Below are positions 46,940 through 62,748 of a DNA stretch of 64,000 bases, piece after piece (position 1 is the stretch's first letter; each line of letters begins with the position of its first letter). A program made the translations under genes and the position numbers. This stretch comes from Pleodorina starrii. Its lineage: Eukaryota; Chlorophyta; Chlorophyceae; Chlamydomonadales; Volvocaceae. The notes beneath the pieces were generated by a model. The model was not told the origin of the DNA. It was given only the letters and a program-made list of their open reading frames with translations, and did not search any database. The stretch is from contig BRXU01000031.1 of assembly GCA_030267565.1 (NCBI GenBank), positions 1 to 64,000 of the forward strand. The letters run 5' to 3'.

Positions 46940-47961
46940 TCCACTGGACTCGCCCGCCGCTCCGAAAATCAGCACCCTCACCGCGCACTCGCTCTTCACC
47001 CAGTCTCCCGTACTGATTCGCTCCTTGCAGTCTGTCGGGTCCAATCCTCGTTATACAGTTTTCGATCATGTACAGTACCCGCACACTGCGTTGCGCCCAG
47101 GGTGGCTATCTTATTTTGCTGAGTATCTACGGCCAGAGATACTCCTGGCTCAGAAGCGCTGAGAGTATCTGTCAGGATCTGTCTAGGAGGGGATTTTCCC
47201 GGCAAAACACGGCCCCTGGAGATATCATGCCCACCTGTGAGGCCGAATTATCTAAACCTTCAGCTTTTTCCATGGCAAAAGTATCTTCAGATGTCCAAAA
47301 TTTTCTCCCGAATATATATTCATATCTTAAGATAGCCACCCTGGTTGCGCCCCCCTTACCGTCCGCACAGCTGCTCCTCGGCCTCCACCAGTGACCCGGG
47401 GTTGCCTGAAGGCTCTCACACACGACCGTGTGGCCGCGCCAACTGACACCCTAGCACTGAACCTTCGCCCTTGACGCGTTTCATTCCCGCGCCCTCAAAG
47501 GCCCAGCCATGACAGCAAGCCAGCCGAGCGGCCCCTTCCAAGGCCGGACCCAGCGAGTCCAGCGCTGCCGCAGTGCACATCCTTAATTTCAGGTGTCGGC
47601 GTGCCTGGACCTCCACCCGCGAGCTTTTTGGCCAAAGGCGGGCCAACGGGACCCTACGTTCAACGGAGTCGTCTGGCAAAGGGGTCATTTAGCCGCATCT
47701 GGCACCGTCGTCTTTCGCGGCAACGATGGGCCACGCGCCTTCGGCCGCTGTGCGCTCGTCCGCGGGCGCCAAAATAGCCATGACACCACCCGCAGTCCTA
47801 CGCGCTGGCGCCGCGCTGCCTGGTCTTTTCAAGCCAACGCAAAGCTACGCATCAGGCCTCTCGGGTAAACCCAACCCTGCAGTGGTGGGTTCTCCGCCGC
47901 CCGGTGCCGCCCGAACACCGGCAAGCGGCTGTGGCAGCTTCGCCGGCGGAGCCGCCTCCAC
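46940..47961. other. Intergenic region between the satellite and DVR1
   Basis: Unique GC-rich DNA containing one MITE (separate entry). No exon with conserved residues was found. It should hold the 3' UTR of DVR1, but I find no TGTAA signal for the minus strand between the stop codon and the array edge. Confidence 0.5.
47098..47343. mobile_element. hAT-type MITE, 246 bp
   Basis: Perfect 16-bp terminal inverted repeats begin CAGGGTGGCTATCTTA and end in its reverse complement. The element is flanked by a perfect 8-bp direct repeat, GTTGCGCC, at 47,090-47,097 and 47,344-47,351. An 8-bp target duplication with CAGGG...CCCTG ends is the hallmark of hAT elements. It is too short to encode a transposase and the interior is AT-rich. 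Confidence 0.88.
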
Positions 47962-50133
47962 TTATTGCTGGCCGAACACAGCCTGGTCTCCCAGCTCCTG
48001 GCCCTTGAGGCCCTCCTTCACGGCGCGCCTGCGCGGTTCGGGTTACGTTTTGAGGGGCAGCGATAGGGTCTTGGGTTGGGATGGTATGGTTGGGATGGTA
48101 TGGTTTCGGGACGTGGCTGGGCGGCGCGAAACTGCCTGTGTGGAGAGCGATGGCGGCACGTGTGTCTGCGGGCGGATGGAGGCCTGGTCCCGACAGCCTG
48201 GCTGGCCGATGTGATTGCTGTACACGCTGTGATCAGCGCACTGTGTATGGGTACATTGTCTCCCACGATTCCAGACTGTACCTGGTACCTCTTGAATCGG
48301 CGACCTGCCGCTGCTCACGACCGCCCGGCAGCCACCCGGCCATACGCCCGGACCCACTGCAACCCGCCCCCTTTGACAGATACTCCCTGCTACACACCAC
48401 CGCGCCCTTCCAAGCGCCATTGACCGTGCTATACATATGCCCTGACTTGGACCGCTCGCTCGGCCGTCATGGCCTCCCTGAGCCAGCTCTTACCGCTGCG
48501 ACCGCAATTGGTACCGTCAGGCTAAGGCAACGCACTCGCCGTCCCTCGTATTCAAGCCAACTCCAGGTCCATCCTCTTAACGCCCCTGGCCCAGCGACCA
48601 TCTCCTGCTCTATGTATCGGCATGCGTTTTTTTCTCGCAATGCTTTTACTGGTGGTACAAGCATTGCTGGGTTTTACTGGTGGTACCAGCATTGCTGGGT
48701 TTTACTGGTGGTACAAGCACTGCTGGGTCCCGAATCCGCTCGTCAACGTCACCTCCGTTCCACTGCTGCGGCCTCATCTCTTCTTCCCTCTCCTCCCCGA
48801 CCCGACCAGACAGAGCCCCACTCACGCGAAGAAGTCCTCCAGCGTGTCCTTGCCGTACCCCGGCGTCGCCTCCTCCACATACACATTGCGCTGCTCGTCC
48901 CACACCAGCATCGACTCGGTGGCATAGTACTTGCCAATGCGCGCAAACTCGGCCGTGTCCTGCCGGAGGGCGTGGGCGGGGGCAAGGGGGGCAGCGGCGG
49001 CGGCGGCGGCGGGGGCATGACTGGTGAGTGGAGGGGTGGTGGGTGAAGGGCCGTTTTCGCCACAGGTTGTCACCTGTGTCGCTGTGGCCGCGAGCAAAAC
49101 GCTTGCCGACCTCGCCCAGTTCCTCCGCCACGCTGCACTACTCCCCGCCCTCCCTCTTTCCGCCGAGCTGTGCTGCGACAGCCCGGTTTCAAAACCGCCC
49201 GACACCGCTCACCCGCAAAAGCAAACACCACCCGGCGACAGGCGCAAACAAACCCGAACCGCCCTCCCGCCCAGCCGCGAAACCATAGTCGCGAAGTCCG
49301 CCCTATAATCCGTCCGTCCATCGGCGCGCAGGCGCTGGCGACGCACCTCAAGCGACGGGAAGATGCTCGCCAGCCCGTCAAAGATGGAAATCATGCCGTC
49401 CATGAGCGCTACTGGCACCGGGAAGTACTTTGGCGGCAGGCCGGTGATGTTGAAGATGAGGTCCGCCTGCTGCTTGGCCGTGTAGGCGCGGCTGGGCCCA
49501 CCGATAGGCAGAACCTGCGGGAAAGCCGAAGGCGCGAGGCGGTGGCGCGACGCCAGGCAGCGCCCGGCGAAGAGGCAACCAGGGTTCCAGGGTTGGGTCG
49601 GAGGAAGCGCGGCAATCCCGCCGCCTCTGCTTAAGCCCCCGCCCCTGCGCCCCTTCGCCGCCGCCGCGCGTCGCAGCTAGCTTTTGCTCCGCTCCACAGC
49701 AACATCCACTCCCTGCCCACGCTTCAGCCCCAAGCCCGCAGCTCGCTGAACTTTGTCCTCCTCCTCCTCCTCAGCCTTCCAAGCTCAGTTGCAACCCCAG
49801 CCTCAGCCTCAGACCCACCACCCACCTTGTCAACCTTGTCCTGCTCCGAAACGCAGTCCGCGATGAAGGACGCCAGGTCGGGCTCGCTGATTGGCTTGCA
49901 GGCGGCCAAGTTGCCGTCACCGAACATGACGTACGGGTTGCCCTTCTTCACAATGTCGATCTGCGCCGCCAAAGCGCGGAGCAGAGGCGGTCAAAGTGCG
50001 GGGCAGGGCCGGGGGCTGGGCGTGTTGCAATACCGGTACGCGTATGGAGGCGGTGAAAGAGGCGTGGGGCCGTGGGAGGCGGCGCCGGTGGCGGGGACAG
50101 ACCCGCGGGTTGCCACAATCCGGTGGAGCAAGA

Positions 50134-50164
<31 letters not shown>

Positions 50165-53100
50165 GGCTGTTGGTTACAGCTTACTTTAGCAGTTACTTTC
50201 TATCGCTGTCGTGAGCACAGGAAGGAGAGAGTGCCCGGGCTGGCGTTGTGCGGTGGTGAGGCGCCAAAGCTCAGAGGCGGAGACATCGAATCGGACTTGA
50301 TGCTCCCACTGCAGCGTGCTCGTTCGGGGTGCGCTAGTCCAAGTCACGGACCGGAGCAGGCGGGGCGGGAGCACGCGTGGTGGCGAGGAACAAGCCGGCG
50401 CGACGGCGACGCAGCATGGCGGCCCCGCAGCGCGGACACGGAGAGATGCAGCGCGCTTAGACAGATGCACCGACGGAACGCGGGATCCACCAACTATCGA
50501 TTGCGGCCGGTCTGGACTGGCCTGGGATGTGGCGAGAGCCCGCGCACGGCTGCCCCTGGGTGGGGCCCCGCCTGCCTCCGGCCCGGCACGCCTGTCTCTG
50601 GCAAAAGCAGAGCCATGTCACCTCCTATCGCGGTCGCAGATTGGGACAAGCAACACGGGTGCCCTCTCGCCCAGGGCGGCCCCCGGCCCCCAGCCCACCT
50701 CACCCGCCCCTCGCTGCGATGCCATAACTCCTCTATTACCGTACCCCCGCCCGTCGGCCCCGCCCGCCTGCACCGAGTTCAGCGCTATAGCGGTAGTCCC
50801 GGCAATACTCTCACCTGCCCGGCAATGCTCTTGAAGAACGCCGTCGGCCGCACGATCGAGTAGGTAATGTCGCCCGCGGCCTGCCGGTGGGAGATACAGC
50901 GGGATGGCCGGTGGGAGTGCGCAGGTGCCGGTAATGACAAAGCCCAGGGCCGCAAGCGGTGCGTGCGCGTGCGTGCGTGCGTGCGAGTGCGTCGCGGCGG
51001 TGGTGCCCCTCGGTCCCACTACCGGCAGCGAACCTCAGAGCTTCCGCCGCCACACGCCAGCACAACGGCCCAAAAGCGGCCTCGGAACGGCACAAGATCC
51101 TCACGGCGCGTCCGCCCGCGCCCCGCTCCCACGTATACGACACCACCACCTGCCGTACGCCCTCTGCGAAATCCCTTATGGTGCAGCCCCTCGCGCCAGC
51201 ACACACACGCACTTTAACTGTATCCACGCCTCATACGGTACCCTCCCGTGGTCGTGTCCCCGTATACTCGCCGTATCCGTCGTACCCTGCCGTACTACGT
51301 ACCTGCAGGTCCGCCTCGAACTTGAGCTTGGCGCGCTGGAACTCCAGCAGCGGCTTCTGCACGCAGATGGCTGACAGCAGCACGAAATGGCTGGAGCCCT
51401 TTTCGCGCGCCACGTCAAGCGCGTTCTTAGTGGCCGTGTAGTCGATCAGCCACGAGTCCTTCTTGCCGCCTGGGGGAGGGGCGGGGGCAAGAAGAGGCAG
51501 GCTGTCAGAAGAGGCAGGCTGACTGGCTGACAAGAGGCGGGGGGAAAGGTGCGGCGGCTCGTGGAAACGGTCGCAACTTTGGCGGCCGGGGTGTTCGCGG
51601 ACTCTTGTAAGGGGTGGCTTCAGTTTGTTCCTCAATGCGACGTTCAAGGCTCCCATTCGTGCCCCACTCCTTATCCAGCCGCTGCCCACGAGCCATACAG
51701 TGGCCTCGTTTCGCCCCCACAGCAGCGACCTGCTACCTGCGGCCCCTGTCCGGAGGCGGTGGCGTCCTCTGTGCCCTCCCGGCGGCCTGGCGCGTCGCGC
51801 AGCTTAGCGTTCAGTACTTCAACCACTAGAGGTGCGGCGTTATTTTTCGTGACAACGGCCCGGAGCAGGAACGGATCCGGGTTTGCGGTTGCACGAGCCG
51901 GGATAATTTACTTGGCGTCAGGCCCTCAGGGACGACCAGGGTTACGGCTGCTCGGCCGTGCCGTGCTGGTCCGTGCTAGCCCTCAGAAACTGCTTTGGTA
52001 GCGACGCGCGTTCAACAAAAACAAATGCAAGAGAGGGTGAACGGCCTCATACGCACTACTGCAAGCAGTCCTGAGCATCCGGGTCCGCCGGTCGTCCCAG
52101 AAGTGCCTTACGCCCAGCCCAGCCCACCCGGCTCATACAACCGCAAGCCCGCATCCGTTCTTGCCCGGACCGAAACATAACGCCGCACATCTAGCGGTTG
52201 AAGTACTGCACGCTAAGCTGCGCGACGCGCCAGGCCGCCGGGAGGGCACAGAGGACGCCACCGTCCTCGGACAGGGGCCGCAGCCCGCAGGTCGCTGCTG
52301 TAGGGGCGAAAGAGGCCGCTGCTGTGTGGCCCGTGTGCAGCAGCTGGATGGAGCCGGGGTGCGGATTGGTGAACACCCCTGACGCCACCGCAGAAACCCA
52401 CACACTAACGAGGTAATGCTCCGCGCTGCACTGTAGGGCTGTCCACCTAGCCATCCCACCAAGGACCTCAAAGCGCCCCAGCACTGCCCCAGCCGCGTAT
52501 TAAAACCGCCGCTTCGACCGACAAGATAACCTGCCATCCGTCGGTCGGGTCACCTTGCCTAGCTACGGGCACCTTCCGTATGTGGGGCTGGTTGCTGCAA
52601 TGATGCACTGAGCTCTTTACTCTCCCCTTTCTATTACGCTTTTCCACTACGCCCGTCACTCTGAACAGCTTTCCAAGCTAGGGTTCATAACTCTTATCCC
52701 CCTACTTACCCGTGCGGCTAGCCAGGCAGCTGACCACCACATCCACAGGCTCCTTAAACGCCACCTGGCGCAGCGAATCCAGATCCAGAACCGAACCGAA
52801 CCGCACGTCGGCTCCCGCGAACTCCTGGAGCGGCAGGGGAAGGACCCGGCAACGGCTCGCAGAGTGAGAGGGAGCGGGAAACATGCCGGCGCAGCGGGGC
52901 GAGCGAGGGCGGCGGGGCGCCGAATCCCGGGCATGGAGAGAGATGCGCGTGGGAAGCCGGAGGAAGGGGGAGCGGAAACACGCCGGCTCCGGGACGAGCA
53001 TGGAGGAGCTGTGGGGCGAAGATTCAGCTTTCAACCATGTATTTCAGCGGCAGGGCGGAAGGGTGGCCTGCTGGTGGTGTGTCCAGTAGGAGGTCTGGCT

Positions 53101-54150
53101 AGCTGGTGGCGTGGCTGGCTGGTAGCATAGCGGGCCCGGCAGCTGCTCAGCTGCCCTGGTGCTAAGCACGCCATGGCGGTTCCGTTGCCGTAGCACTCGG
53201 GGGCGCGCACATGATAACAGTGATGAGCCGCGGGTTTTTCCGGGCTTCCCGACTTGAACTGCGCTGATCGCTGGCTGCTGAACCCGGGGATGCCCGTCGA
53301 ACGGACGGCAACCTCTGACTTGGTTCCCTCGTCCGTTCCGGCGTTCATTCCTCCAGTCCTTTTCCCCTTCGCCTCGCCCCCTTCCCTACCCGATGCCCCT
53401 CACGCCCCTACGTCCACACCCTCCACACCCAACGCCCTCCCTTTCCCCAACGCTACCTCTTGTCCCCCACCAACTGATTACATGTTAACACCCAAGGGGG
53501 GGCCCAGACACGGCAAAGACAGTACCTTGATCGTGTCCTCCTTGCTCATCTTGCCCTTAATGCCGGCCTGCTCGCGCGCAAAGGCCACCACGTTGTAGCC
53601 CCGCTTCACAAGCTCCTTCACCACGAACTTTCCGATGTAGCCCGTGGGCCCCACCACCAGCACGCGCACGTCCTTGGGGGCGCGCTTCCGGAAGTCCTCC
53701 GAGGGCGCGGCGCTGGCGGCAACGCGGCAGGGCAGTCGGCCGCTGCTGAGGCCGCTGCGCACAGGCGCCGACGACGCGACCTGGCGTGAGGTGGAAGGGG
53801 GATGGACGGTTTAAGCGCGGGGCCTTCGATGGCAGCGTCGTGGCAGCGTCGGGTGCCCAGCCACGCCAAGGCATCATAAATTCGGTGTTTGCAAATTGAC
53901 ACAAAGATATTAAACTTATTGTAAATGTTATTCATTATTTATTCCTGTGTTTAGCACTTGTCGACTCCAGCCAATCGATGGCGAGTGACACTGTATTGGC
54001 CCTGCGCACCTTCACGTTAGCGCCGCTGAAAGGTGTCGCACTGCAGGAGCGGAGGCATCCTTGGTTGATAGCCACACGAGGTGCGGCGTTTTGGCATCGG
54101 CTAGTGGCCTTGCCGGCAGTCTGTCGCGTGCTCACTTTGTGGGTCAACAT
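47962..54150 (-). CDS. DVR1: Divinyl chlorophyllide a 8-vinyl reductase, chloroplast
   Basis: Reduces the C8 vinyl group of 3,8-divinyl (proto)chlorophyllide a to ethyl with NADPH, a plastid step of chlorophyll synthesis. Nine exons join in frame to 415 aa: 54,150-54,010; 53,780-53,526; 52,824-52,710; 51,469-51,303; 50,880-50,815; 49,960-49,826; 49,514-49,347; 48,959-48,826; 48,028-47,962. All introns are GT-AG with no stop across any junction. Residues 1 to about 70 are rich in Ser, Arg and Ala and resemble a transit peptide. The NADP-binding motif GPTGYIG is at 91-97. Signatures of the DVR/BciA family follow: SCLASR near 165-169, [20 protein letters not shown] around 200-219, SIVRPTAFF in exon 5, VMFGDG in exon 6, VLPIGGP opening exon 7, and the tail GQELGDQ encoded by the last 67-bp exon. 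Exons 2-9 are firm; exon 1 is chosen because its ATG frame ends at AAG/GTGCGC in phase 0 and the frame upstream of exon 2 meets a stop. Confidence 0.93.
48644..48727. repeat. 28-bp minisatellite, three copies, in DVR1 intron 8
   Basis: Three consecutive 28-bp copies (48,644; 48,672; 48,700) each start TTTTACTGGTGGTAC and end GCTGGG, differing at one or two positions. They lie inside the last intron of DVR1. Confidence 0.9.
50139..50164. repeat. (GA)n microsatellite in DVR1 intron 5
   Basis: About 13 uninterrupted AG/GA dinucleotides between exons 5 and 6 of DVR1. Confidence 0.9.
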
Positions 54151-55487
54151 TTTTCAGGAACAACAAAAACGACTGATGGCAGCGGCAAAGGCAATAACAT
54201 GTGCAAGCTGTCTCACTTTCATCGCAAACATAGTACGGCAATCTCCGCGTCCGTGCGTGGCATGAATGCTAGACAAGTTTCTGGCCTGCCGCATTCTAAG
54301 TCAAATGTGCTCTTAAGGTCAGCATGTATCCATTCTTACATTAAGTCATTGATGAACGTATTTTCCATCAAGAAAGGGCCTTGGCCCTGCTAGCCCGGCC
54401 ATCCAGCGGACGGCCCAGGACGGCCCCAGTCAGCCACTGTTCGCATTCACGTCCCTTGCTCATAAGGTGCTACCTAACTTAACCCTGGGAAGTCTCGTGC
54501 TCGTCGGCGTGTTTGGAGCAACTCAGGGGTCGCCGCGTGGCCAAATGTAACACCGGTATTCCTCCAGGGGTTTGTGCGCGCCTCACACGTTCACAGACCC
54601 CCAGAGTGGCCCAGGGACTCCCGATCATCACGGCTCGACCCGTGTCTCGTATTGACGCTCTTGGGTTTCCATTCTGTTTGTAGAGTTTGTCGTACTTCGT
54701 ACTGTCGTAAAACTCAACCACTCCCAGCTCACAGCTGCCGCAGGCACGCATCCACTCCGGGTGTAACGTGACGCCCACAGCAGTTTATCCACAGGTTCCG
54801 CTGTCCGTTTCGAGTTCAACAACGGGTTGCCAGGGATGTCGGCAACTCGGCATACCCCGTGCCTGCCTCCTGCTCCCAGGGAAATGCTGCATGAGAATGG
54901 CCTCTATTACACTGACCACTTGCCATGCCACCGAGCTCTGCAATAGCCGACCCGGACGCGAGCGCCACCAAATAAAAAACTCGTACCCCGACCCCTCGGC
55001 TGAGATCTTGCTCTATCCACGGGCCCCCCTCGCGGTCCGAGGAGCGGCTTCGCGATTACCCGCCACCAACTACCAACAGGTCAGTCAAACAACAGCAACC
55101 AACCGCAATCACTCAAGGCCAACTCCCAACCGATAACACGATCGTACACCTGGTCAACTTCGGGGCCTCCCCAACCGCCGGCACCGTGCGCACCGCGGTC
55201 AGTACGGCCGTTCGAGCCCCGGTGTGCAGCGTGCGGCACTGGCATGTACACGGCACGCAGACCCTCGACTCAGTCTTGAGCACAAACGGGCAACAAGTGT
55301 GCAAAACGCAATCCTGCTCTAAACAAAGTGAAGTGCACGCCTCTGGTGCTTCTCCTTCGGGCCATACCAAACAAACCCAATCTCAACACTCCGTTGCGCC
55401 TGCTAGGGATGCCGTGGCGTGCTGAGCTTTTCGGCTTGCCGCAGCCGAAGGCATGGAATGGGCCCCCCTGATCGCAAACTTCGCGCT
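54151..55487. other. Intergenic: DVR1 upstream region and 3' region of the MAPR gene
   Basis: No exon could be supported. It should contain the DVR1 promoter and 5' UTR and the 3' UTR of the minus-strand MAPR gene. A TGTAA signal on the minus strand lies at 54,907-54,911, about 580 bp beyond the MAPR stop. Confidence 0.5.
54907..54911 (-). terminator. Candidate TGTAA polyadenylation signal for the MAPR gene
   Basis: TGTAA is the usual polyadenylation signal of volvocalean algae. This is the best-placed copy I found downstream of the stop at 55,488-55,490. Position is the only evidence. Confidence 0.4.
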
Positions 55488-57690
55488 CTACTTTGAGGAC
55501 ACGAGCTTTCCGACGATGGGGTACTTGGAATTGAACTTAGCGGTCCATTCCCGCAAGCTATCCAGCTCAGCGTACGACAGGCCCTCCAGGTTATCGTTGC
55601 AGTCCTTCTCGTCGGTGGAGAAGAGCGCGAAGGCCCGGGCCACCTCCTTGCCGGCGAAGGGGTAAATGCCTGTTCCGGGCGGGCGGGGCGTGCCGGCGGA
55701 AGCGGGGGCAGCAGCAGCGGCGGGGCAGAGGACTGAGAGACGGGGAACACTGTAAAACGATTCGGCGCAGGAAAAAGCGGTATGCAGTACCAGGGACTCG
55801 TTTCCACACTATTAGCAGTTCGCAAGGAGTCAAAGGGTTTTCACAAGCTGGGCGCCAAACAGACGTCATGCTTGCAAGTCTGTCTTTAGGAGCTGCAATG
55901 TAAACGACAAAACATGCCAAGCCGCGGCCCACTGCTGTTGACTGAGACCGACGGACGGGTCGCTGTGGCTGCGGCATCTGACGCTCCTCACCGTCCGGCC
56001 CGTAGTACTCTTTCCCCTTGGTGATGTCGTACACCGTGCCCTTGATGGACAGACACAGCGGCAGCGACTTGTCCGACCCGTCGTGCTTGGCCAGCTCGGC
56101 GGCCGTGAAGTCGCGCATGGGCACCACCTGCATGTTTGGTTGGGTCGGGACAACGAATGAGGACGGTGTCGCGCCGGAAAAGAGGCGACGTTCGGAAAAC
56201 GGACGGTCGGTGGCGTGTTGTCGGCGAGGCCCGGAATCATCAGCGGAACTGGCGCTGACGACAAGCCGGCCAGCGCCGCTAACAGGGACGCAAACAATGC
56301 GACTCGAAACCGGTGTTTGGAGGCGGTACTGGGGCCCGGCAATCCGAATGGGCGCCTGGAAGGTGGGCCGTCGCAACAGCCAGCATACAGGCGCGCGAAT
56401 AGAACGGCGCCGCCCAGCGCATTTCAACGTCGGGCCCTGCCCCTAAACCCCCGGAAGAAAATCCCCAGGTTGCCGCACAGCGCGCTCCGGCCGTCCGTTC
56501 GCGGCAGCATGCATGAACGGCCCGTGATCACCCATCCATGAACCAGTGGTCAATTGGGTCCCCACTGTAAAACGAAATCATTCATGGAATAAACGCCCGC
56601 ACCTGGCCCACGTGGTCGTGCAGCCGCTCAAACTCCTGCACCGCCTGCTCGAGCCGCTCTAGCTGCTCCGGCGTAAGGCCCTCCAAATCATCGGTGCCCA
56701 AGTCCTTCTCGTCGAGAGATCCCAGCGCCAGGGCGCGTGCAATTTCCCTGCCGGCATACGCGTTGCTGGGCTTGCCTGCGCCAACGGAAAGCGTTGCGGA
56801 GCAGGGTTTGCGGATGTGTTTGATGCGTGGGGAAAGATGCGGGCGGCGCCATGCGCACGACCCCGTGGACGTACGGCTCGCATGGGAAGGCGTGAAACGT
56901 GTCTGTCAACCGCGGCACCGGCTGCTCACGAAACTGACGGAAAATGAGCGAAAGGACGTCTCGGAAGCCCTCGCATATGCCTTACAGCAAGCTCTCCACC
57001 TGATGCTGCATAGCACCACTTTAGAGACCCATTGTGACGTGTGCATATAGTGGTTGAAGCTGGAAAAGAGGCGCTGACGCTGCCTTCGCGCGTTGGGTTG
57101 GTGCTGCAGGCGCACGCACGGGATGGCGTGTGCCGAATTTTGGATCCGCCATGTACAACCCTTCAACGCATTTCCGTCATTGTAGCGCGTTCGGCCGTCA
57201 GGGAAAGGATGTATGGCCGGCGAGGGAAGGGCTGACGCGCCACTGAGCCCCAGGCCTGTCAGCCCAAGACCCAATCACCGACGGATCGTTCCCGTGCCGA
57301 GATTAGATTCTTCTAAAGATTTAGGGTGGAAAACCGGCAAAATCTCTGCCGCAAATGTGGAATTCGCTTTCCAAGCCACAACGTTTCCACGGGTCACTGG
57401 CTCGGCAGCGTTACACCCGCAAACGCGGGAAAGTGCCTTGGCCCAAAGCCCTGCCCCTCACCTGGGCCGTAGATCTCATACTTGTTGCTCACATCATAAA
57501 CCTTGCCCCGGATGGCCACTAGCGGTGGCTTGCTCCAATCGTAGCCCGAATAGAACCTCAGCCCTTCCAAAGTCACATCGCCCAGCTCGTATTTAGCCGG
57601 TGGCAGAGGTGCCGGCTTTCTGGAACCCCGAATAATTAGCGCGAGAACTACTACGCACACAAAGAGAAGAACCACTGTCAGGAGGTCCAT
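55488..57690 (-). CDS. Membrane-anchored protein with two MAPR (cytochrome b5-like heme/steroid-binding) domains
   Basis: Four exons join in frame to 239 aa: 57,690-57,462; 56,775-56,603; 56,127-55,992; 55,669-55,488. Residues 2-20 form one hydrophobic N-terminal membrane segment, then RGSRK and a Pro-rich linker. Domain 1 (about 34-134) has VAIRGKVYDV and YGP; domain 2 (about 135-235) has LSIKGTVYDI, YYGPDGIY, FAGKEVARAFA and KYPIVGKL. Both resemble PGRMC1 and plant MSBP, which bind heme and partner with membrane cytochromes P450 or sterol enzymes, but those have one domain. Domain 2 keeps the family's axial-heme Tyr (Tyr182, matching Tyr113 of human PGRMC1), Tyr176, and Lys228-Tyr229. Domain 1 has Ser80 at the ligand position and Leu-His (128-129) for Lys-Tyr, so it probably does not bind heme the same way. 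The frame stays open upstream to 57,870, but Met at 57,690 directly precedes the membrane segment. Partner and substrate unknown. Confidence 0.88.
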
Positions 57691-62343
<4,653 letters not shown>

Positions 62344-62439
62344 GCGCGTGAAGGCGCAGTTGTCAGTCCAGCAACGCTTTGCGCGAAGGTTGCCGCCCGG
62401 TTGGCCGTGGAGGCTTGCGTGCCCTCTCCATGTGTCATG

Positions 62440-62458
62440 CACACACACACACACACAC
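62440..62458. repeat. (AC)n microsatellite in the DIM1 3' region
   Basis: Nine to ten uninterrupted CA/AC dinucleotides about 100 bp after the DIM1 stop codon. Confidence 0.9.
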
Positions 62459-62743
62459 TTGCTTTATATGTTTGCATGGCACCCCGGTGGAGCTGCTGGA
62501 ACGGCGCAAACCCTTCCGTCGCCTCTGTATAACAAATGTGGATTTCGCACGCGCGCAATGGCATGGGGACGCGCGTCGTGTGCGTGGTGGGTCGGATGGC
62601 CAGCCGCTGCTCCTCTTGTCTATCTACCCCGGAGCCGCCGGCTGTTGCGCAGATACCGGTACGTACGATTGGCCAGCATTGGGTACGGTCGCGTCGTTGC
62701 AGCGCTGTGGGCATCTTCTTAACATGGAAGCGCCGGCAGCGTT

Positions 62744-62748
62744 TGTAA
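62744..62748 (+). terminator. Candidate TGTAA polyadenylation signal for DIM1 (proximal)
   Basis: TGTAA about 400 bp after the stop; a second copy at 62,929-62,933 is an equally plausible distal signal. Judged by position only. Confidence 0.4.

Noticed and set aside
53557..53904. Alternative DVR1 start at ATGATGCCTTGG (53,904)
   Set aside because: Its frame is shifted from the DVR reading frame and no splice brings it into phase; the exon at 54,150-54,010 does so directly.
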